Of a stretch of 12,682 nucleotides of DNA, positions 7,732 to 12,682 are shown piece after piece; positions within the stretch are counted from its first letter, which is position 1, and the number at the start of each line of letters is the position of its first letter. A model generated the notes under the pieces. The model was not told the DNA's origin and did no database searches. It saw only the letters and a list, made by a program, of their open reading frames with translations. The DNA lies in NCBI GenBank assembly GCA_003990745.1, contig RBNI01005360.1:1-12682 (forward strand), read 5' to 3'. This DNA is from Jimgerdemannia flammicorona (lineage: Eukaryota > Mucoromycota > Endogonomycetes > Endogonales > Endogonaceae). A program made the translations under genes and the position numbers.

Positions 7732-8118
7732 ACTCCTAAATAGAGAGGTTCTTGGATTCGGGGGGATTCGAGGTTGGGGCTGAGTGCCTTTACTTATTTG
7801 TTTATGTATTATTATTGAGCTTTTTGTCTTGAAAAAATGACCGATTTGAAATGATTTTAAAAATACCGGGATGGACTGAGAAATTGATTGCGTAAAGTCG
7901 TACGATGGTCGCTAGGATACACGAACTTTAATCCATCCAACGCCAACATCATGAACAACGAGAAAAAACTCGAACCCAGGCACTTTCATATCAACCTCAA
8001 GTGATCTACAGCCGACGTATAAAGCACCTAACTCAGGAATTCTTTATGCAGATCAAACTCTATTCAAAAGACGCCCTCAAGGATCACACACTCCGATAGC
8101 AAAAACGCACAGACCACC
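7732..8118. other. 3' UTR and intergenic stretch between convergent genes
   Basis: This holds the rest of the selenoprotein W 3' UTR and the 3' flank of the convergent minus-strand gene. No further exon is supported. T-rich and A-rich tracts (7790-7860) could hold non-canonical poly(A) signals; no AATAAA was seen on the plus strand. Confidence 0.45.
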
Positions 8119-8135
8119 AAAAAAAAAAAAAAAAA
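8119..8135. repeat. 17-nt poly(A) homopolymer
   Basis: An uninterrupted run of A just downstream of the minus-strand gene's stop codon. It may be a simple homopolymer or a relic of polyadenylated insertion; no target duplication was evident. Confidence 0.8.
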
Positions 8136-8192
8136 GCTCTAATGACTAAGTACATTCTAGTAACAGACTGGCGACACCGCACTTCTTCAAAT

Positions 8193-11147
8193 TTACCTCG
8201 CCGCCGACCCCATCCTCTCTCCTCCACCCCCCTTTCCATCCGCTGTCGCTGTCGTTTCGGTCCTAGCACCTGTACCACTCCCTCCAACCCCGCCGAACAC
8301 ATCGCTCAACCTCCTCCCCCGCACCACCGCGGCCGCCCCCTCTCCACCCCCGACAATCCCCAACCCAACCAACCCTGGCGCCCCCCCCCTCCCCCTATAC
8401 TCAAAATAGCCCTCGACGGCCTCCCTCTTGAAATTCTCCAATTCCCTCTTCAATGCCTCGCCGAACCTCGCTTCCTCCTCCCATGTCCCCCTCGACGCCG
8501 CACACCTAGCCTCCAACCTGTCCACCTCACCTCTAATTCTGTCTTCCTCCTCTCTCCCAACCTCGGTCTCCTCGCTCCTAACCCTAGCTTCATCTCTCCT
8601 CCTTTCCAATCTAGCCGTCCTAGCCCTCTCAACTCCAACAGCCCTCTCCGTATCCGCCATTCTCCCCGCCACATTCGGCCCCTCCATCCTTTCGACTCGC
8701 TGCACCGTTGCCGTGACCTCCGCATACTGCCCGTCCAGCTCCGCCATCCTCGCTTCCGTCACCATCATTGCTGAGCGCACCACCGTCCCAGAGCGAGAGG
8801 ACACGCGCTCGGACCGCTTGTGCTGCAGTCGGAGTGCCGTGTGCGTCTTGGCGAGGTCGTCGAGGCGGCGCGCGAGCGAAACCTGGGCGTCGTGGGCCGA
8901 GTGCGCGCGGTCCGCGAGCGAAAGGGTATCGACGTTAAGACGCGAGATCTGGTCCTCGAGCTGGTGGCCGCGTGCCTCGTTGCGCGCTTGATCTGTGGCA
9001 GAGGCTGGGGAGCGAGTGAAGGACCGGCGGAGGGATTCGGTTTCGGAGCGGAGTTGGGATTCGGAGCGGTTGAGGTCACGCCGAAGTTTCTTGAGAGAGG
9101 TTTGGGCATCCTTTTTGAGTTGCCGCTCGTGTTCTAGGGTCGAGTGAAGTTGGCGGTAGAGTTGGTCGGCGGCGAGAGGATCGGGGAGGGGCGGGGCGAG
9201 GGTAGTGTCGGGGTTGGTTGGAAGTGATGGAGAGGTAGGAGTTGGAGACGGGGGTGAGGATTGGGGTTGAGATGGCAGGTGTGCGTTTGTGCCGTGAAGG
9301 TGATCTGGACAGGGATATAAAAGAGATCGCATGTTAAAATTAAGCGCATTCACATGTAAGGGGGGTGGGGAGAGGAATAAATAATCCATGGGCCTAAAAC
9401 AGAGAAGGAAACCTCGCCCGAATTCGAAATAACCACTCGGCACCCCGAAGGTAACCCGTATTTGACAGTGTACCCACGGGGGACCCCAGCGTCACCTCAA
9501 GCCAAACCAATCAACCAACTGAACCTACTCAGAATACCCACCATCCTTGCTCGACGCCGTACACAGCCTGGCCCTTCCACACCACCTCCCGCTCTTCCCT
9601 CTCCCCCCGACGACGACCTCGACCATGTACTCCGTCTCCGGTTGCAGCCCTCCCACAACGACGGTGCGCTCATCGTCGTGCTCCACCAACGGGAATAGGT
9701 CGACCTGCGTCCAAGTGACGCCATCGACGCGCACGAGCACGCCCTCGGTTCGATGGCGTGTTGGGCGTGGGAGCTCGTCCGAATCGGACGAGTCGGAGGA
9801 TGATGATGACGACGGGGGTGGGGGAGACCAGGCAAATGTGGCGGCAGTGGGGGCGATGTCCGTCACGCAGAGGTCGGTAGTCGGATGCGGCGGTTTGAGA
9901 CAGCGGTGGTGTAGACGGGGGTTGTCTAGGGAGGAGGAGGAGGAGGAGGAGGAGGAGGAGGAGGAGGAGGAGGAAGAGGAGGAAGTGATGGAGGAAAGGA
10001 GGGAGGAGGATACCGACGAAAAAGAGTGTGGCTTCGTGCCGTTCGCTTCTTTGCCCTGTCGCGACAGGCTTCCTCCCTTAATTGCCAGCCCGGGTAACCG
10101 CCCCACTGCCGTCCGTAAACTAGTGTGTGTCATCCTCGCCGACCTCACCCTCCGGCTCTCACCGGCTCCCTTCATCTTCAACGCCCATGCCACGACCTCG
10201 GCATTCGCATATATCCCATAACTGATCGCATGGGTGGCCAGCCACGTTGCCCACGGGTCCTCCCTCCTCTCAACTTCCCTGCCGACATGCGACGCACCGG
10301 CCGGCGGACGCGCCCAAACATCGACTCCCGCGAACGCACCCCATACTACCCAGCTCGCGGCATCACCCCACCCGCGCACGAGCGAGACCATGTACAGATA
10401 CACCAGTGCGTTTCCAACGTGGGACGCCCATGCGGCGCCCCAGGAGGTTCTTGTGGCGAGGTAGAAGACGCTGAGGTCGAGGATGGCCATGAACGTTGCG
10501 AATGCGAGGAAGATACGGGTGGAAGTGCGGTATGCGCGTGTGTATGTCTCGATGGAGAGGAGACAGAAAAGGAGGTGCTCGATACAGGGGGCCGGAGTGG
10601 CGGTGTAGTGGGTGGGCATGAGGGCGGTGTTAAGGGCGAGGAGGACGAAGTAGAGGGCGAGAAGATCCAGGAGTTTGTAGTGCGAGAAGAGGTCCTCGAT
10701 GCGGTGCCAGTGTGGTTTTGCAGACATCGTAGTAGTTACAGCAGTCTCGGAGGCGGGGTAGGAGAGCGAGGCAGAGGAGGCAGAGGAGTCGCTGGAGTCG
10801 TTATCGTCCGCGAGGGACGGTGCGGGGGTCGGGGTGGAGGTGGCGAGGACGCGTATGTCGGGACGGTGGGAGGGATGGGACATGGATGGGGTGTTGGGGT
10901 GGGGCAGTTGTGGTGGGGTTAGGGTTGGGGTGGTGGTTGGAGTTGTAGTGGTATGCTTGCGCAGGGTGGCATTCGCCTGCGGACGCTCCTGCATATTTGT
11001 TGGTGTATAGAGAGTCCTGGCTTTGTAGGAGGATGTGACAGGCTTTTGGAGGATTTTTTTTACCGTCGATGCCTTTTTCTTCAGAGCCCCCATTTGCCCC
11101 TTTTGTTGACTGGTCCTCGCAAACTGCCGCAGTCTGTCACAAGACAA
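8193..11147 (-). CDS. Multi-pass membrane protein with poly-Ser tract, fibronectin III domain and long coiled coil (two exons)
   Basis: I read two large minus-strand frames as one gene: exon 11147-9542, intron 9541-9305 (donor GTGGGT, acceptor tgtccag), exon 9304-8193. The junction is phase 1 on both sides, giving GAT (Asp), and the joined protein is 905 residues. Order: Thr/Pro/Ser-rich N-terminus (1-140), four to six hydrophobic segments (about 158-178, 188-201, 211-231, 241-258, 263-278, 300-323), poly-Ser (about 385-408), and FN3-like domain (about 425-530; VTDIAPTAATFAWSPP, then VRVDGVTWTQV and LQPETEYMVEV). Then come a Pro/Ser linker, a coiled coil (about 584-834) and a Gly-rich tail. 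Filamentous fungi have proteins with N-terminal membrane anchor, FN3 and coiled coil, which supports the join; their function is not established here. Start is uncertain (Met19 at 11093 is another choice). A donor-like GTAAAT overlaps the stop codon, so a small extra exon is possible. It may instead be two genes. Confidence 0.6.
9931..9986. repeat. GAG/CTC trinucleotide microsatellite encoding poly-serine
   Basis: Near-perfect tandem GAG triplets (interrupted by GAA near 9972 and 9981) lie inside the minus-strand FN3/membrane gene. In the coding frame they read as TCC/TCT serine codons. A looser GAG-rich tail runs to about 10010. Confidence 0.85.
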
Positions 11148-11302
11148 ACATATCTATTCCACTGCCATACTAACTTATCCTTTGATTTATTGTTCGTGTT
11201 TAAAAATTTCTTGGAACCAAAAACAATGCTTTACCACTATTATAAAGCATCCCAAAGGTCCATCTATAAAATCTTTATATTACCCCCCCCCCCACCTCAG
11301 CC
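11148..11302. other. Short intergenic region: 3' UTR of E1 beta gene and promoter of the FN3 gene
   Basis: 155 bp separate the E1 beta stop (11303) from the ATG of the downstream minus-strand gene. The region holds AATAAA on the minus strand at 11191-11186 (112 nt past the stop, a likely poly(A) signal), an 8-bp inverted repeat at 11226-11250, and a C-run at 11283-11294. Confidence 0.5.
11226..11250. repeat. Inverted repeat (hairpin) in the E1 beta 3' UTR
   Basis: ATGCTTTA (11226-11233) and TAAAGCAT (11243-11250) are perfect 8-bp complements around a 9-nt loop. It lies between stop and poly(A) signal of the E1 beta gene. It is AT-rich and short, so it could be chance. Confidence 0.45.
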
Positions 11303-12649
11303 TCAATACTCGACGACCTTTTTAATCCCCTCAAAGCACCTTATAATATCCGGCATATAAAACTTCTCGAAAACCAGCGGGAACGGCGTGTCCCACCCGC
11401 ACACCCTCTGCACGGGCGCCTCGAGTCTGAGGAAGCACCGCTGCGTGATTTCGGCCGCGATCTCGGCCGCGAACCCCTGCGTGCGTGGGGCCTCATGCGC
11501 GACCACCAGCCGGCCTGTCCGGTTCACCGACGCTGCAATCGTCTCCGCGTCCCACGGCAGGATGCTACGCAGGTCGATCAGCTCGCAGCTCAGCCCGGGG
11601 ATCCGCTTCTCCGCCATTTGGATCGCGTTCTCCAAGACATACATCTGAGAGCCCCATCCGACCACGGTCACGTCCTTGCCCTTTTTGACAATTTCGGCCT
11701 TACCAAGCGGAAGCTCGTAGTCGCCGACGGGGACTTGCTCAACTATTTTCGAGAATTAGACAAATAATTTGAAGATTCAGACGTAGAATGGTTAATAAAG
11801 TTTGGGTAACGTTCCAGGGCCTCAATCCAACCAGGCCAATATCTCGTCACCCACCCCCAAACTCACCCGCGGACCGATACAAAATCTTAGGCTCAAAGAA
11901 CACGACGGGGTTCCTATCCCTAATCGACGCCAGCAACAACCCCTTCGCCTGAATCGGGCCACGCGGGATCACGACCTATCCCGACAAAACAATTTACATC
12001 AGCATACTGTTAACTCCCCGACACGCAAATTCATCCAGACACAAACCTTGATGCCAGGTGTATGTGCAAAGTAGGCTTCGGGGCTCTGAGAATGGTAGTG
12101 GGCGCCGTGGCCGACAGCCGAGCAGGGCGATCGAAGGGTCAGCCCCCCTACATTGAAGATGCCGCCGGAGCGGTAACGGTACTTGGCGGCCTCGTTGACA
12201 ATCTGTTGAGGTTGGTGGGATGAAGATATGAATTAACTGCATACGCTTGAAGAAATTAAGCTGTACTGTACATAAAAATGCTCCTTCACTCTATCTAGAC
12301 TCACACCAATCGCCCCTCCCGCCCACCCAACCTCCCCTCCTTCCCCTCCCCCCCAAAAAACACCCTACCTGATCAAACGCCGGGAATATATAATCCGCAA
12401 ACTGAATCTCCGCAATGGCAGTATGCCCTACAGATGCCATACCAATCCCGAACCCGGCAATCCCCTGCTCAGTCAGTGGTGTATTGAACACGCGGTCACG
12501 GCCAAAGGTCTCGGCCAGCCCTGTGGTGCAACGGAACACACCACCAAAGGCCACATCCTCGCCAAAGATTACCGCCGTCTCGTCTGTCGCCAGCGCAATT
12601 GCCATCGCGTCGTTCACAGCCTGGAACAGATTCATTTTGCGAGTTTCGC
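11303..12649 (-). CDS. BCKDHB: Branched-chain 2-oxoacid dehydrogenase E1 beta subunit, partial (5' end beyond right edge)
   Basis: Beta subunit of the thiamine-diphosphate-dependent E1 component that oxidatively decarboxylates the 2-oxoacids of Val, Leu and Ile in the mitochondrial matrix. Minus-strand exons: 12649-12369, 12202-12047, 11975-11867, 11742-11303; all introns are GT-AG and in phase, giving 327 complete residues to the stop. The first exon shown opens with [10 protein letters not shown] after the acceptor cctag (12654-12650), so upstream exon(s) with the mitochondrial presequence lie outside. Family landmarks: [32 protein letters not shown] (Glu of the ThDP site), [28 protein letters not shown] with conserved His, FFEPKILYR, and the C-terminal [10 protein letters not shown] and VCGWDTPFP. 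The sequence follows animal BCKDHB closely along its length. FRCT and the EPKILYR segment favour BCKDH over pyruvate dehydrogenase E1 beta. Confidence 0.94.
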
Positions 12650-12682
12650 CTAGGAAGCAGAAAGTGAGGGTGAGTTTTTTTT

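Noticed and set aside
7836..7890. Second possible SECIS starting at AATGA near 7836
   Set aside because: It has an ATGA and an A-rich stretch but no convincing helix between quartet and apical loop; the hairpin at 7675-7731 is far better.
8142..8774. 210-codon plus-strand open frame rich in Pro, Arg and Ser
   Set aside because: Antisense shadow of the coiled-coil exon. Its composition is what complementing Glu/Arg/Ala-rich coding DNA gives, and it has no domain.
9547..10922. Plus-strand frames with poly-Glu and Gly/Glu-rich stretches (9547-10221, 10125-10922)
   Set aside because: Antisense to the FN3/membrane protein. The poly-Glu is the complement of the TCC serine codons, and no transmembrane or domain pattern exists on this strand.
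1..12682. CRISPR arrays, insertion sequences, tRNA or rRNA genes
   Set aside because: No spaced direct repeats, transposase, terminal inverted repeats or cloverleaf were seen. Repeats are limited to simple homopolymer and triplet tracts.

Overview
The window reads as nuclear DNA of an intron-rich eukaryote, most likely an early-diverging (chytrid-like) fungus. Short GT-AG introns of about 70 to 240 nt interrupt most genes, AATAAA-type poly(A) signals are visible, and the gene set (mitochondrial EngB-type GTPase, branched-chain 2-oxoacid dehydrogenase E1 beta, GRHPR-type 2-hydroxyacid dehydrogenase) fits such a genome. The assignment to fungi is an inference; no ribosomal or organelle marker is present. 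UGA also serves as an ordinary stop in several genes.

The main result is at 7036-7726 (+): a four-exon gene for a selenoprotein W (SelW/Rdx family) of 99 residues with the redox motif C-G-G-U, where U is an in-frame TGA at 7158-7160. About 70 nt after its stop codon lies a hairpin (7675-7731) with every part of a eukaryotic type 2 SECIS element: AUGA and GA quartet halves, an 11-pair helix, an unpaired AAA and a short apical mini-stem. Reading through the TGA keeps family homology on both sides. Selenocysteine use has been described in only a few early-diverging fungi and is absent from Dikarya, so this is the part to check first.

Layout from left to right: (i) 63-185 (+), a possible last exon of a gene running in from the left; (ii) 824-2913 (-), a nine-exon glyoxylate/hydroxypyruvate reductase of 359 residues with two microexons; (iii) 3435-4285 and 4390-4827 (+), two unrecognised, probably lineage-specific helical proteins, the first with an uncertain 5' end; (iv) 4828-5695, AT-rich intergenic DNA between convergent genes; (v) 5696-6906 (-), a five-exon mitochondrial EngB/GTPBP8-like GTPase of 279 residues, transcribed divergently from (vi) the selenoprotein W gene across a 129-bp interval containing a CACGTG box; (vii) 8193-11147 (-), best read as one gene of about 905 residues joining membrane segments, a poly-serine tract, a fibronectin type III domain and a long coiled coil across one intron; (viii) 11303-12649 (-), the 3' four exons of the E1 beta subunit of branched-chain 2-oxoacid dehydrogenase, whose first exon(s) lie beyond the right edge.

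The genes form no operon or pathway. Three products (EngB-like, E1 beta, and probably the reductase through its N-terminal presequence) are expected in mitochondria. All splice models were built by eye from reading frame, splice-site consensus and family alignment recalled from knowledge; no search was run.
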